Shown: piece after piece, positions 51,601-59,825 of the stretch | How positions within the stretch are numbered: position 1 is the first letter of the stretch | Layout of the letters: every line of letters begins with the position of its first letter | From: CAZKHG01 sp964552655 | GTDB lineage: Bacteria; Bacteroidota; Bacteroidia; Bacteroidales; Tenuifilaceae | Direction of reading: 5' to 3' | DNA length: 64,000 nt | Assembly: GCA_964552655.1 (NCBI GenBank) | Contig: CAZKHG010000014.1 | Coordinates: 1 to 64,000, forward strand | The notes under the pieces: generated by a model | The model's database searches: none | What the model saw: only the letters and a program-made list of their open reading frames with translations | What the model was told of the DNA's origin: nothing | Made by a program: the position numbers and the translations under genes

Positions 51601-52284
51601 ATACAAAAACCGGAAGCGCCAAAGGCTGAGGATTGGTCCAAACTGGAAAAACTGAATAAGGAAAAAGAGGTTATTGGCATTTATCTCTCTGCGCATCCTC
51701 TGGATGATTTCCGGTTGGAAATCGATCACTTTTGCAACACCACACTTGCGGAGATGAAAGATCTGCCTGCCCTGAACGGAAGAGATATCACCATTGCAGG
51801 GATGGTAACCTCCGCAAAAGTGCTAACCAGTAAAAATGGCAATTTTTACGGCCGTTTAACCCTTGAAGATTATACTGACTCCTGGGAGTTTACACTATTT
51901 GGGAAAGATTTTGAAAACTTTCGTAAATTCTTTTTCGAAGGGTACACCATTATGGTAAAAGGGAAAGTTCAACCCCGCTCATATGGCCCACCTGAACCGG
52001 AATTCAAGGTCAGGAGCATGATCATGCTCTCAGAGGTGAAAGAGGATATGATTAAAAGCATCACCCTGAATTTACCGTTAGAAGAAATTGACGAAATACT
52101 GGTGGAAGATTTACGTAAACAGGTTGAAAAGAATAAGGGCAAAATCACTCTTAAGCTGAGGGTTATAGATCATGATGAAAAAATATCCCTCGATCTTTTC
52201 TCTAGGACCCAACGAATTAAGCTTTCACAAAATTTTATCAGCTATTTACAAACCAATGAGTATGATTTTAAACTAAAGGATTAG
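48667..52284 (+). CDS. dnaE: DNA polymerase III alpha subunit
   Basis: DnaE is the replicative polymerase. The 1205-aa protein has the PHP domain at the start (HLHVHTQYSILDGA, VTDHGNMFG), the catalytic palm with GPGRGSAAGSVVAY and the aspartate motif PDIDIDFDEDG, the fingers, a helix-hairpin-helix region, the clamp-binding hexamer QQSLFG near residue 967, and a C-terminal OB fold (DITIAGMVTSAKVL). The PHP histidines and acidic residues look intact, so it may bind metal and proofread through PHP, but a separate exonuclease may exist elsewhere. Length is usual for the phylum. It may be co-transcribed with trxA 75 bases downstream. Confidence 0.97.
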   Translation: MSGFVHLHVHTQYSILDGASNIKVLVDTAKALGMKAVAVTDHGNMFGIKEFINTVAKVNDHPYSDINKYKKEIDKLKLDESPESFSKIEELNAKIREQEAKLFKPIIGVEAYIAKNSRFDRTEKEDRAGFHLILLAKNKEGYQNLIKLVSYSWTEGFYYKPRMDKELLRKYCKGIIASSACLGGEIPDAIMLGNIQLAEELINDYKSIFGDDFYLELMLHQSGDYRIDQEVYQNQLKVNKVLIELSKKTGVKCIATNDVHFVNSEDAPAHDRLICLNTGKDLDDPDRLKYTTQEYLKSEEEMRLLFPDFQEAITNTLEVANKVEFINLSNPPIMPYFPLPEGFADDNAYLHHLTYEGAKKRWGDNLNDTLRERIDFELGVIKKMGYPGYFLITWDFIRAAREMGVAVGPGRGSAAGSVVAYCLRITDIDPIKYDLLFERFLNPERISMPDIDIDFDEDGREEVLKYVVNKYGAKRVAHIITFGTMAAKMAIRDIARVQKLPLSEADKLAKLVPDRPGTTLSQAYKEIPELAQAKKSDNKLICDTLQYAEVLEGTVRQTGVHACGVIIGREDLEEYIPLSTAKDTNLFVTQYEGTLVEDIGLLKMDFLGLKTLSIIKDALLFIKESKGIDVDIENIPLDDKKTFELYSRGDTTGLFQFESPGMKKHLRALQPNRFEDLIAMNALYRPGPMEYIPSFINRKHGKEKIEYDIPEMEEYLKDTYGITVYQEQVMLLSQKLAGFTKAEADGLRKAMGKKQKKVMDELKEKFVKGCEKNGYEISKVEKIWLDWEAFAQYAFNKSHSTCYAYISYQTAYLKAHYPSEFMAAVLSRNLSDIKKITIFMDECKRMGIQVLGPDVNESHYKFSVQSNGDIRFGLGAIKGVGENAVANIIEVRNTSGKYKDIYDFSERVNLQTVNKKNFEALALAGAFDTMSNLKRSEYFALDSKGNSFIELLMRYGSKANTEKNNSQQSLFGLGSGFEIQKPEAPKAEDWSKLEKLNKEKEVIGIYLSAHPLDDFRLEIDHFCNTTLAEMKDLPALNGRDITIAGMVTSAKVLTSKNGNFYGRLTLEDYTDSWEFTLFGKDFENFRKFFFEGYTIMVKGKVQPRSYGPPEPEFKVRSMIMLSEVKEDMIKSITLNLPLEEIDEILVEDLRKQVEKNKGKITLKLRVIDHDEKISLDLFSRTQRIKLSQNFISYLQTNEYDFKLKD

Positions 52285-52358
52285 TTTTGCAAACAATTAT
52301 TGAATGCAAATGTTATAATTTGTAAATTTATCATGTCAAATCAATAAACATTAATATC

Positions 52359-52676
52359 ATGGCATTAGAAATAACCGATTCAAACTTTGAAGAGCTGGTG
52401 ATTAAATCGGAAAAACCTGTACTGCTCGATTTCTGGGCAGAATGGTGTGGCCCCTGCCGTATGATTGCCCCTTACGTTGAACAAATATCGGAGGAGTACA
52501 AAGAAAAAGCAGTGGTTGGAAAAGTAGATGTTGACACCAACCCGGGCGTGGCTGCCAAATTTGGAATTAGAAATATTCCCACATTGTTGTTCTTTAAAGG
52601 CGGACAGGTGGTGGATAAACAAGTGGGTGCCGTACCTAAAAATACATTGGTTTCAAAACTTGAGGCATTGCTTTAA
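52359..52676 (+). CDS. trxA: Thioredoxin
   Basis: This 105-aa protein is a plain cytoplasmic thioredoxin that reduces protein disulfides using electrons from thioredoxin reductase. The active site is W29-C30-G-P-C33, preceded by LLDFWAEWCGPC and followed by the cis-proline loop RNIPTLLFFKGG. There is no signal peptide. It lies downstream of dnaE in the same direction. Length and motifs are fully typical. Confidence 0.97.
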   Translation: MALEITDSNFEELVIKSEKPVLLDFWAEWCGPCRMIAPYVEQISEEYKEKAVVGKVDVDTNPGVAAKFGIRNIPTLLFFKGGQVVDKQVGAVPKNTLVSKLEALL

Positions 52677-52801
52677 ATTTTCCTACCAGCCCCTTCTCCT
52701 TATTTAATCTTGATTTCTTCTCAGGGAATTATTAACTTGCATTTGGTGTCTCAATAGATTAAAATAATTAAAGAAAAATATTAATTATTTTAACAGTTTA
52801 G

Positions 52802-52809
52802 TATATTTG
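52802..52809 (+). promoter_or_regulatory. -7 box of the tRNA-Leu gene
   Basis: TATATTTG is a full TAnnTTTG match 12 bases before the mature tRNA 5' end. Confidence 0.7.
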
Positions 52810-52820
52810 CACCGCTTTTT

Positions 52821-52902
52821 GCGGATATGGCGTAATTGGTAGCCGCGCTAGACTTAGGATCTAGTGCCGAAAGGCGTGGGGGTTCGAGTCCCTTTATCCG
52901 CA
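52821..52902 (+). tRNA. trnL: tRNA-Leu, anticodon TAG
   Basis: An 82-base type II tRNA. The acceptor stem GCGGATA pairs with TATCCGC, the anticodon stem CTAGA-TCTAG closes the 7-base loop CTTAGGA with anticodon TAG, the long variable arm is TGCCGAAAGGCG, and the T arm has GTTCGAGTC with two G-T pairs. The 3' CCA is not encoded. TAG reads CUN leucine codons. Confidence 0.95.
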
Positions 52903-52906
52903 CTTG

Positions 52907-52925
52907 CCCCGTTTTATAAACGGGG
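52907..52925 (+). terminator. Terminator after tRNA-Leu
   Basis: An 8-bp stem CCCCGTTT with its complement around a 3-base loop, followed by a T-rich tract, starts four bases after the tRNA. Confidence 0.75.
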
Positions 52926-52953
52926 TTTACTTTTTGGTACAATCTCAAATTAG

Positions 52954-53871
52954 ATGATATTAAGGAGAATAACATCCTCGGTTAAATCAGCCATTCCTAA
53001 AGCACTTAACACAGCTTTCTGGTTCCTGAAAATCACAATATCCATTTCATTTATAGTTACTCTTCTCAATCATTACGGCATATTAAAAATTATTTCTGAT
53101 TACTTGTCTCCGGTTTTTAGCCTTATTGGGGTTAGAGGGGAAGGGGCATTGGTTTACATTTCCGGGGCATTCCTGAATGTTTATTCCTCAATAGCAGTTC
53201 TTACTTCCTTACCATTCACATTAAGGGAAGCAACAATACTGGCTATCATGAGCTTAATAGCACATAACCTGATACTGGAAACAGCCGTACAGCGTAAAAC
53301 AGGGTCAAAAACCACACATATTATTTTGCTTCGGGTTATTACCTCGATAGTTGCAGCCTTCATTTTAAACCTCCTGCTTCCTCACGATATGGGATCTTTT
53401 AACCATTCATCAATAATGGAGGATGGTACACCCTTAAAGGTTGTTTTGATTGGCTGGGCCTACAAAATCTTTTGGTTAAGCCTGAAAATAGTGGTTCTGA
53501 TCACCTTGCTGATGATCTTACAGAAGCTGCTTGAGGAATTTGGAGTTAACAGGTTACTTGCTAAAATATTCAGTCCGGCTTTAAAAGTAATGGGACTTCC
53601 GGAATCAACCTCATTTATGTGGATTGTGGCAAATCTCCTGGGCTTGGCCTATGGTTCAGCAGTAATGATTGACGCAGTGGAAAGCGGTGAGTTACCTAAG
53701 CAGGATGCCGATTTGCTGAATTTTCATATAGCAATCTCCCACTCCAACCTTGAAGATCTGTTCCTCTTTGCGGCAATAGGCATCTCCGTTTTGTGGCTTC
53801 TGATACCACGTCTCATTTTAGCTATCGGCATAGTTTGGGGTCGAAAGCTATGGCTGATCAGAACCCGATAA
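52954..53871 (+). CDS. Nucleoside recognition (Gate) domain membrane protein
   Basis: The 305-aa protein has about eight membrane helices and two Gate-type half-repeats, at about 25-140 (LNHYGILKIISDYLSPVFSL, then SGAFLNVYSSIAVL) and 170-290 (LEEFGVNRLLAKIFSPALKV, then ANLLGLAYGSAVM). Gate domains occur in nucleoside transporters and in spore-maturation-like proteins SpmA/SpmB; this one has both repeats in one chain and no partner gene beside it. The substrate is unknown; nucleoside or another small solute is the usual guess. It lies between the tRNA-Leu gene and thyA. Confidence 0.8.
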   Translation: MILRRITSSVKSAIPKALNTAFWFLKITISISFIVTLLNHYGILKIISDYLSPVFSLIGVRGEGALVYISGAFLNVYSSIAVLTSLPFTLREATILAIMSLIAHNLILETAVQRKTGSKTTHIILLRVITSIVAAFILNLLLPHDMGSFNHSSIMEDGTPLKVVLIGWAYKIFWLSLKIVVLITLLMILQKLLEEFGVNRLLAKIFSPALKVMGLPESTSFMWIVANLLGLAYGSAVMIDAVESGELPKQDADLLNFHIAISHSNLEDLFLFAAIGISVLWLLIPRLILAIGIVWGRKLWLIRTR

Positions 53872-53963
53872 GTTTTTAACATTCGATCAACACTTAGCGG
53901 GTTTACTTTGCCAATCTCCCCGATTGGGTTTACCTTTAAACCGAAATTTCATTATAAATTTAT

Positions 53964-54758
53964 ATGAAGCAATACCTTGAACTGCTTGATCATATCCTGA
54001 ATAATGGTATAAAAAAGAGCGATCGAACCGGAACCGGAACCATAAGCGTTTTCGGTTACCAGATGAGATTCAACTTGCAGGATGGATTCCCACTGTTAAC
54101 CACCAAAAAGCTTCACATGAAATCCATCACCTACGAGCTTTTGTGGTTTCTTAAAGGTGAAACCAATATCAAATACCTGAATGATAATGGTGTAACCATC
54201 TGGGATGAATGGGCAGATGAAAATGGTAACCTGGGTCCGGTTTATGGTTATCAGTGGCGATCGTGGCCTACAGCCGATGGGCGCCATATTGATCAGATCA
54301 CCCAGCTTATTGAATCAATCAAAAAGAACCCTGATTCCCGAAGGCACATTGTAAACGCATGGAATGTTGGGGAGATAGAGAAAATGGCTTTGCCACCCTG
54401 CCATGCGCTTTTCCAATTCTATGTTGCCGATGGCAAGCTGTCCTGCCAGCTCTACCAGCGCAGTGCTGATGTATTTTTGGGTGTTCCATTCAACATTGCC
54501 TCCTATGCTTTATTGACGCTGATGATAGCACAGGCAACCAACTTAATACCCGGAGAATTTATTCACACCTTTGGCGATGCTCACATCTACCTCAACCATC
54601 TTGATCAGGTGAAACTGCAGCTATCCAGAGAACCAAGAACTCTCCCCAGAATGTGGATAAATCCTACGGTCAAATCAATATTTGATTTCATTTACGAGGA
54701 TTTTCGGCTGGATGGCTATGATCCACATCCGCATATCAAAGGTGCTATTGCGGTGTAA
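53964..54758 (+). CDS. thyA: Thymidylate synthase
   Basis: ThyA methylates dUMP to dTMP using methylene-tetrahydrofolate, releasing dihydrofolate. The 264-aa length is the same as in E. coli, with the catalytic cysteine in LPPCHALFQFYV (Cys146), the dUMP-binding QRSADVFLGVPFNIASYA and the DPHPHIKGAIAV end. The dihydrofolate produced is recycled by FolA, encoded 800 bases downstream in the same direction with one unrelated gene in between. Conventional in all respects. Confidence 0.98.
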   Translation: MKQYLELLDHILNNGIKKSDRTGTGTISVFGYQMRFNLQDGFPLLTTKKLHMKSITYELLWFLKGETNIKYLNDNGVTIWDEWADENGNLGPVYGYQWRSWPTADGRHIDQITQLIESIKKNPDSRRHIVNAWNVGEIEKMALPPCHALFQFYVADGKLSCQLYQRSADVFLGVPFNIASYALLTLMIAQATNLIPGEFIHTFGDAHIYLNHLDQVKLQLSREPRTLPRMWINPTVKSIFDFIYEDFRLDGYDPHPHIKGAIAV

Positions 54759-54853
54759 TTGGCGAAGGTTCTACCTGCCAGAACAACGTATAGTTGGGAA
54801 AAGATAAAGGTTAAAATAAAAAATGGTTGGGGTTTCATTAAAATTAATGGATA

Positions 54854-55510
54854 ATGCAATTTGCAAAAAGTTCAAAAATATCATCTGTTGTCATAGCTAA
54901 AAATGGTAATAGCATTATACGGCGTACAATCCTCCTAATCCTTTTACTCACAGTCAACTATTGGGGTACCTGTCAGGAATTCTCAAGAAGCAGCTTGAAA
55001 ACCGGGGTTGGGTTTGGCATTAACGAAGGACAATACGAAATAGGTGTGGGCGGTGTTGTAATGCTTGGCTATCAGAAATCATACTGGAATGATCGGTTGA
55101 GAATAAGCCCAAATATTGTTTCTGGAAACTTTATGGCCCTGGGGATAACTGATGTTCGGGAGCAATACTACAGGCTCACTTCACTTAACCTGATTGGATA
55201 TCTTGATGTAATAAAATATAAAGCTTTCTCGATATTAATTGGAGCCGGGGGTTCATTCAACTTATCCAGAGGATTGCTTGGAACAGGTGGTGATTGGGAA
55301 GTTAGCCACCCAGAATCAGAATATTTTTTGAAATCCTACTATGGCGGGTATCTTGGTTTAGGTCTGCGAATTAATCCTCGAAGAAGTCGGATGGCCTATG
55401 AAATATCGCCTATCAATTTTCATTTTGATGATAAGTACTTTTTTACTCAATATTTTAAGTTTGGAATAGATATTAAATTTAAAGCAAAAGAACCTGATAC
55501 AAAAGAGTAA
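54854..55510 (+). CDS. Small outer-membrane beta-barrel-like protein of unknown function
   Basis: The 218-aa product is not from a family I can name. It has a hydrophobic segment (IIRRTILLILLLTVNYWGTC) with a likely signal cleavage near TCQEFS, and then alternating amphipathic strands ending in an aromatic final strand (YFKFGIDIKFK), as in small 8-strand barrels. The 25 residues before the hydrophobic segment are unusually long, so the true start may be further in, but no better start codon is visible. It separates thyA and folA, which probably makes a three-gene run. Confidence 0.6.
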   Translation: MQFAKSSKISSVVIAKNGNSIIRRTILLILLLTVNYWGTCQEFSRSSLKTGVGFGINEGQYEIGVGGVVMLGYQKSYWNDRLRISPNIVSGNFMALGITDVREQYYRLTSLNLIGYLDVIKYKAFSILIGAGGSFNLSRGLLGTGGDWEVSHPESEYFLKSYYGGYLGLGLRINPRRSRMAYEISPINFHFDDKYFFTQYFKFGIDIKFKAKEPDTKE

Positions 55511-55562
55511 TTTTGCTGTATTCTACAGACAACAAATTTCTAATAATGAATTAAAAAATCGT

Positions 55563-56063
55563 ATGATTATTTCAATTATAGTAGCAGTAGCTGAAAATAA
55601 TGTAATAGGCCAGGGCAACAAGCTGATATGGCATATCTCTGAAGATCTGAAGAGGTTTAAAAACCTGACCACCGGGCACCATATCTTAATGGGGAGAAAA
55701 ACCTTCGAAAGTATTGGCAAAGCTCTTCCGAATAGAACAAATGTGGTTATATCACGGAATAAGGATTTCAATGCTCCCGGGTGTATTGTTGTGGATAGCC
55801 TTCAGAGAGCCCTGGAAATATCAAAAGATGATGAGGAGGTTTTCATCGTAGGTGGGGGCGAAATTTACAGGCAGGCATTACCTATTACAGACAAAATCTA
55901 TCTTACCAAGGTTGAAGCACAATTTGAGGGTGATACCTTTTTTCCACCAATCAACCCAGATGAGTGGCGATTTGAGGCAATTGACAAAACAGAACCCCAA
56001 AGGGACGGAGAACTGGAGTACTCATTTATAAATCTGGTAAGAAAGAATAAAAGGTTTAATTGA
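55563..56063 (+). CDS. folA: Dihydrofolate reductase
   Basis: FolA reduces dihydrofolate to tetrahydrofolate with NADPH and is the trimethoprim target. The 166-aa protein has the active-site strand ISIIVAVAENNVIGQGNKLIWHI with the catalytic acid in SEDLKRFK, the NADPH loop LMGRKTFESIG and the VGGGEIYRQALP motif. Residues around the folate pocket look like an ordinary chromosomal enzyme rather than a resistance variant. It follows thyA and the small barrel gene. Its end forms part of a hairpin shared with convergent clpX. Confidence 0.97.
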   Translation: MIISIIVAVAENNVIGQGNKLIWHISEDLKRFKNLTTGHHILMGRKTFESIGKALPNRTNVVISRNKDFNAPGCIVVDSLQRALEISKDDEEVFIVGGGEIYRQALPITDKIYLTKVEAQFEGDTFFPPINPDEWRFEAIDKTEPQRDGELEYSFINLVRKNKRFN

Positions 56064-56078
56064 TTTTTATTAAGCCTT
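56051..56078 (-). terminator. Possible terminator for clpX
   Basis: A 10-bp stem with one G-T pair (56051-56060 with 56069-56078) is followed on the minus strand by a T-rich stretch 35 bases beyond the clpX stop. The folA stop codon falls in its loop. Confidence 0.4.
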
Positions 56079-56112
56079 GCTACGTGTATGCCCCTGAAAA
56101 TTCCAGTATTTT

Positions 56113-57342
56113 TTATGCGGCCTTAAGTCGCTTTACATTCGCCTTCTCCAGTTTTTTGTGGGCGTAATCAACAGTAATCAGAATTTCCTTATTACTCCCC
56201 GACGGAAGATCAAACATGGCATCTATCATAATGGCTTCACAGATGGAACGCAAACCGCGGGCGCCCAGCTTAAATTCAATTGCCTTATCAACGATGTAAT
56301 CAAGGGCATCATCGCCAAATTCGAGCTTTATGGAATCATACTCAAATAGCCTGATGTACTGTTTTGTAATGGCATTCTTGGGCTCTGTAAGGATGCTGCG
56401 TAGTGCCTTTCTATCCAGTGGGCTTAGATAGGTTATAACCGGTAACCGTCCGATTATTTCCGGAATTAACCCATACGCCCTTAAATCCTGCGGGGCAATA
56501 TACTGGATTAGATTGTCCTTGTCAATAACCTCTCTGGACTTGCTGGCGCCATATCCAACAACCTGGGTGTTTAAACGTTGGGCTATTTTCTTTTGAATCC
56601 CTTCAAATGCACCACCGCAAATAAAAAGAATATTTTTGGTATCAACCGAAATCATCTTCTGTTCAGGGTGTTTACGACCTCCCTGCGGCGGAACCAGAAC
56701 ATTCGATCCTTCTAACAGTTTGAGCAACCCCTGTTGAACACCCTCACCGGAAACATCCCGGGTGATGGATGGGTTATCGCCTTTACGGGCGATTTTATCA
56801 ATTTCATCAATAAACACTATTCCCTTTTCAGCGGCTTCAACGTTGTAATCGGCAACCTGGAGCAGGCGGGTAAGGATACTTTCCACATCTTCGCCAACAT
56901 ATCCGGCTTCTGTGAGCACTGTTGCATCAACAATGGTAAACGGTACATGGAGCATCCTGGCAATGGTTCTTGCAAGCAGGGTTTTCCCGGTACCCGTTTC
57001 GCCAACCAGGAGAATGTTCGATTTTTCAATTTCAACATCATCGTCCCCTCCTTTGTTCCCCTGCATCAGCCTTTTGTAGTGGTTGTAAACTGCAACTGAA
57101 AGGAATTTCTTAGCTTCATCCTGACCAATAACATACTGGTCGAGAAACTTTTTAATCTCGGCTGGTTTTAAAAGTTTGCTTTTATTAAGCTTAAACTCCC
57201 CCTTCTTTTTCAGCTCTTCACGGACAATCAGGTTGGCCTGCTCTGCACACATATCACAAATAAAGGCATTTGCCCCTGCAACCAAAAGGTTGACCTCTTT
57301 ACGATCGCGACCACAAAACGAACATTTATCGGTATTCTTCAT
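56113..57342 (-). CDS. clpX: ClpX, ATPase subunit of the ClpXP protease
   Basis: ClpX unfolds tagged proteins and feeds them to ClpP. The 409-aa protein begins with the zinc-binding domain (Cys7, Cys10, Cys29, Cys32) that dimerises and binds adaptors, then the AAA+ core with Walker A GETGTGKTLL, Walker B IVFIDEIDKIA, the pore loop YVGEDVE and the ClpP-binding GF-type loop region. The usual neighbour clpP is not adjacent here, which is unusual since clpP-clpX are often joined. Start at 57342 follows an AAGGAG Shine-Dalgarno and has a TAnnTTTG box 30 bases upstream. Confidence 0.98.
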   Translation of the reverse strand: MKNTDKCSFCGRDRKEVNLLVAGANAFICDMCAEQANLIVREELKKKGEFKLNKSKLLKPAEIKKFLDQYVIGQDEAKKFLSVAVYNHYKRLMQGNKGGDDDVEIEKSNILLVGETGTGKTLLARTIARMLHVPFTIVDATVLTEAGYVGEDVESILTRLLQVADYNVEAAEKGIVFIDEIDKIARKGDNPSITRDVSGEGVQQGLLKLLEGSNVLVPPQGGRKHPEQKMISVDTKNILFICGGAFEGIQKKIAQRLNTQVVGYGASKSREVIDKDNLIQYIAPQDLRAYGLIPEIIGRLPVITYLSPLDRKALRSILTEPKNAITKQYIRLFEYDSIKLEFGDDALDYIVDKAIEFKLGARGLRSICEAIMIDAMFDLPSGSNKEILITVDYAHKKLEKANVKRLKAA

Positions 57343-57370
57343 CTCCTTATAAAGGGTATAAAATTCGTTA

Positions 57371-57378
57371 CAAAGTTA
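57371..57378 (-). promoter_or_regulatory. -7 box of clpX
   Basis: The minus strand reads TAACTTTG, a TAnnTTTG match, 29 bases before the clpX start. Confidence 0.6.
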
Positions 57379-57459
57379 ATCAGATTATTCTCAAAATCTT
57401 ACTAATCAATAAATTTTAAGGATTTTTAATCTTAACATCGAACACATTAAATCATAAAC

Positions 57460-58549
57460 CTATTCAGCTCCATATTGCATCAGGTAGGCTTTAAGAAACT
57501 CATTCAGGTCGCCGTCAAGGATATCCAGAACATTTGAGGTTTCGTAATCTGTTCTAAGGTCTTTCACCAGCTTATAAGGATGCAGCACGTAGTTTCTGAT
57601 TTGTGATCCCCATTCAATTTTCTTCTTTTTCCCTTCAATCTCATCCTGAATTTCCTGTCTTTTCCTTAATTCCAGCTCATAAAGATGCGCTTTCAGGATA
57701 CGCATAGCATTTTCCTTATTCTGTAGCTGGGACCGGGTTTCGGTATTCTCAACCACAATTCCGGTGGGGATGTGGTATAAGCGCACTCCGGTTTCCACCT
57801 TGTTAACATTCTGTCCGCCTGCTCCGCCTGAACGATAGGTATCCCATTTTATGTCGCCTTGATTTACAATAATTTCTATTGAGTCATCAATTGCCGGTGC
57901 AACAAATACCGAGGCAAACGAGGTGTGCCGGCGGGCATTGGAGTCGAAAGGGGAAATCCGAACCAGACGATGAACGCCATTCTCCCCCTTTAAGTAGCCA
58001 TAGGCCATCTCGCCAACAAATTCGAGTGTTACCGATTTAATCCCGGCCTCCTCTCCCGGTTGAATATCAGCAATTCTGATCTCGTACCTATTCCTTTCCC
58101 CCCAACGGGTGTACATGCGCATTAGCATTTCCACCCAATCCATGCTTTCTGTACCTCCGGCGCCAGAGTTGATTTTCATAATTGCCCCCAACCGATCCTC
58201 CTCTTTGCGAAGCATGTTTTTCAGCTCCAGATCTTCTATTTTTGAAATGGTGAGGTTGAAATGTTTCATAACCTCGTCATCGGATGCTTCGCCATCTTTG
58301 GCAAAATCGAAAAGTACCTGCAGATCGTCGATGTGCTGTTTAATTGTATTGTATGAGGTAACCCATTGTTTAATTCCGGCAATTTTTTTCAGCTGTTTTT
58401 CTGCTTCCGCAGGGTTGTTCCAGAAATCGGGGGCATGAGCCTTTTGCTCCTCTTCGTCAAGCTGAATTAACTTATTTTCGATGTCAAAGATGCCTCCTAA
58501 GCGCTTTCTCGCGCTTTACAAGATCTTTGATCTGGTCTATTGTAATCAT
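57460..58549 (-). CDS. prfB: Peptide chain release factor 2, expressed by +1 programmed frameshift
   Basis: RF2 reads UAA and UGA and triggers peptide release. The gene is in two frames. Codons from the ATG at 58549 run 21 residues to an in-frame TGA at 58486-58484; skipping one base there joins a 341-residue frame ending at 57460, for a 362-aa product, the normal RF2 length. The site reads AGGAGG-CAT-CTT-TGA-C, the classic RF2 autoregulation signal. The protein has the codon-recognition SPF (ISPFDSNAR) and the catalytic GGQ (SGGAGGQNVNKVE). Its own level controls the shift: little RF2 means slow UGA reading and more shifting. A -7 box lies about 20 bases upstream. Confidence 0.97.
58484..58498 (-). 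promoter_or_regulatory. prfB +1 frameshift signal (internal Shine-Dalgarno, CTT, TGA)
   Basis: On the minus strand an AGGAGG (58498-58493) lies three bases before CTT-TGA (58489-58484). The stop is followed by C, the most shift-prone context. Confidence 0.95.
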
Positions 58550-58568
58550 TTACATATTATTTGCTGGG

Positions 58569-58576
58569 CAAAAATA
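58569..58576 (-). promoter_or_regulatory. Probable -7 box of prfB
   Basis: The minus strand reads TATTTTTG, a TAnnTTTG match, about 20 bases before the ATG at 58549. Confidence 0.55.
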
Positions 58577-58729
58577 GTTAAAAAAGGGTGATCAACAGAA
58601 TAATCATTTAGATTTGATCCGATAAAGATGTTAGCGGTTTAAGTTTTGTAACAAACCTTTATTCATTTATCAGTTTAAACCTATATTTAATATTCTAATC
58701 TATACTTTAGTTTTTAATAAAGATAAATC

Positions 58730-59761
58730 ATGAAAGATTCCCTTTTTATTGATCTGCGCAGCGATACAGTTACGCGTCCCTCGCCCGGTATGCTGGATGC
58801 TATGATGAATGCGAGAGTTGGAGATGATGTATATGGTGAAGATCCATCGGTAAATGCTTTGGAGGAAAAGCTTGCATCTATGTTTCGGATGCAAGCTGGA
58901 ATCTACTGTCCTTCGGGCACAATGACCAACCAGATTGCCATAAATGTACATGTTAGACCCGGTGATGAGGTGATTTGTGATCAGATGGCTCACATCTATA
59001 ACTACGAAGGAGGTGGGATAGCCCGTAACTCTTCTGCTTCAGTAAGATTACTCCAGGGCGACAGGGGGCGATTTACCGCCGAGGATGTTTTAGCCAATAT
59101 CAACCCGGATAATATTCATGCCGCCCGAACCAAGCTTGTTGAGGTTGAGAATACTGTGAATAAGGCAGGCGGAAGCTTCTGGAATATCAAAGAGATTAGA
59201 AGAATAAGGGAAGTTGTTGATAAATTCGGATTAAAATTTCACCTTGATGGTGCCCGGCTTTTCAATGCCCTTGTCGAAACTGGTGAATCACCCGAACAGT
59301 ATGGTGAACTATTCGATTCGATTTCTATTTGCCTTTCCAAAGGGCTTGGGGCACCTGTAGGATCTGTGCTTTTAGGTACAAAAGAATTCATAAAAGAAGC
59401 TCGTCGCACACGGAAAGCGTTTGGTGGAGCCATGAGGCAGGCTGGGTTTATGGCTGCTGCTGGTTTATATGCACTTGATAATAACATCCAGCGGCTAAAG
59501 GAGGATCATCAAAGAGCCAGGGCAATTGCCGAAGTGCTTTCTGAGCAACCCTATGTTGATACAGTTTTTCCTGCAGAAACAAACATAATTGTTTTTAAGC
59601 TGGTTCAATCCCTTCTTGACAAAGATTTTATTAATTACCTTAAGGACAAAAATATCCATTGTTCAGTATTTGGCCCTCAAACCATTAGGATGGTCACTCA
59701 TCTGGACTTTACCGATGAAATGCTTGATACAACAGTGAGCGTGCTAAGACGATTAAAATAA
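58730..59761 (+). CDS. ltaE: Low-specificity threonine aldolase
   Basis: The enzyme cleaves L-threonine to glycine and acetaldehyde using PLP and acts similarly on other beta-hydroxy amino acids. The 343-aa protein has the fold-type I signatures IDLRSDTVTRPSPGML, VGDDVYGEDPSV, the cofactor region LHLDGARLFNA-like (FHLDGARLFNALVETG), and the PLP lysine in SICLSKGLGAPVGSV. It can serve as a glycine source. It is a single gene, divergent from prfB and convergent with the MEMO operon. Confidence 0.92.
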   Translation: MKDSLFIDLRSDTVTRPSPGMLDAMMNARVGDDVYGEDPSVNALEEKLASMFRMQAGIYCPSGTMTNQIAINVHVRPGDEVICDQMAHIYNYEGGGIARNSSASVRLLQGDRGRFTAEDVLANINPDNIHAARTKLVEVENTVNKAGGSFWNIKEIRRIREVVDKFGLKFHLDGARLFNALVETGESPEQYGELFDSISICLSKGLGAPVGSVLLGTKEFIKEARRTRKAFGGAMRQAGFMAAAGLYALDNNIQRLKEDHQRARAIAEVLSEQPYVDTVFPAETNIIVFKLVQSLLDKDFINYLKDKNIHCSVFGPQTIRMVTHLDFTDEMLDTTVSVLRRLK

Positions 59762-59825
59762 ATTGATGCGCTGAGCACTGGTTTTCAGTTACAGGCAATC
59801 ATCAGCAAGAATTCCAAATCGGTAA

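Noticed and set aside
55563..56063. Trimethoprim-resistance dihydrofolate reductase
   Set aside because: It sits near thyA in a normal chromosomal setting without mobile elements, and its motifs are those of an ordinary enzyme.
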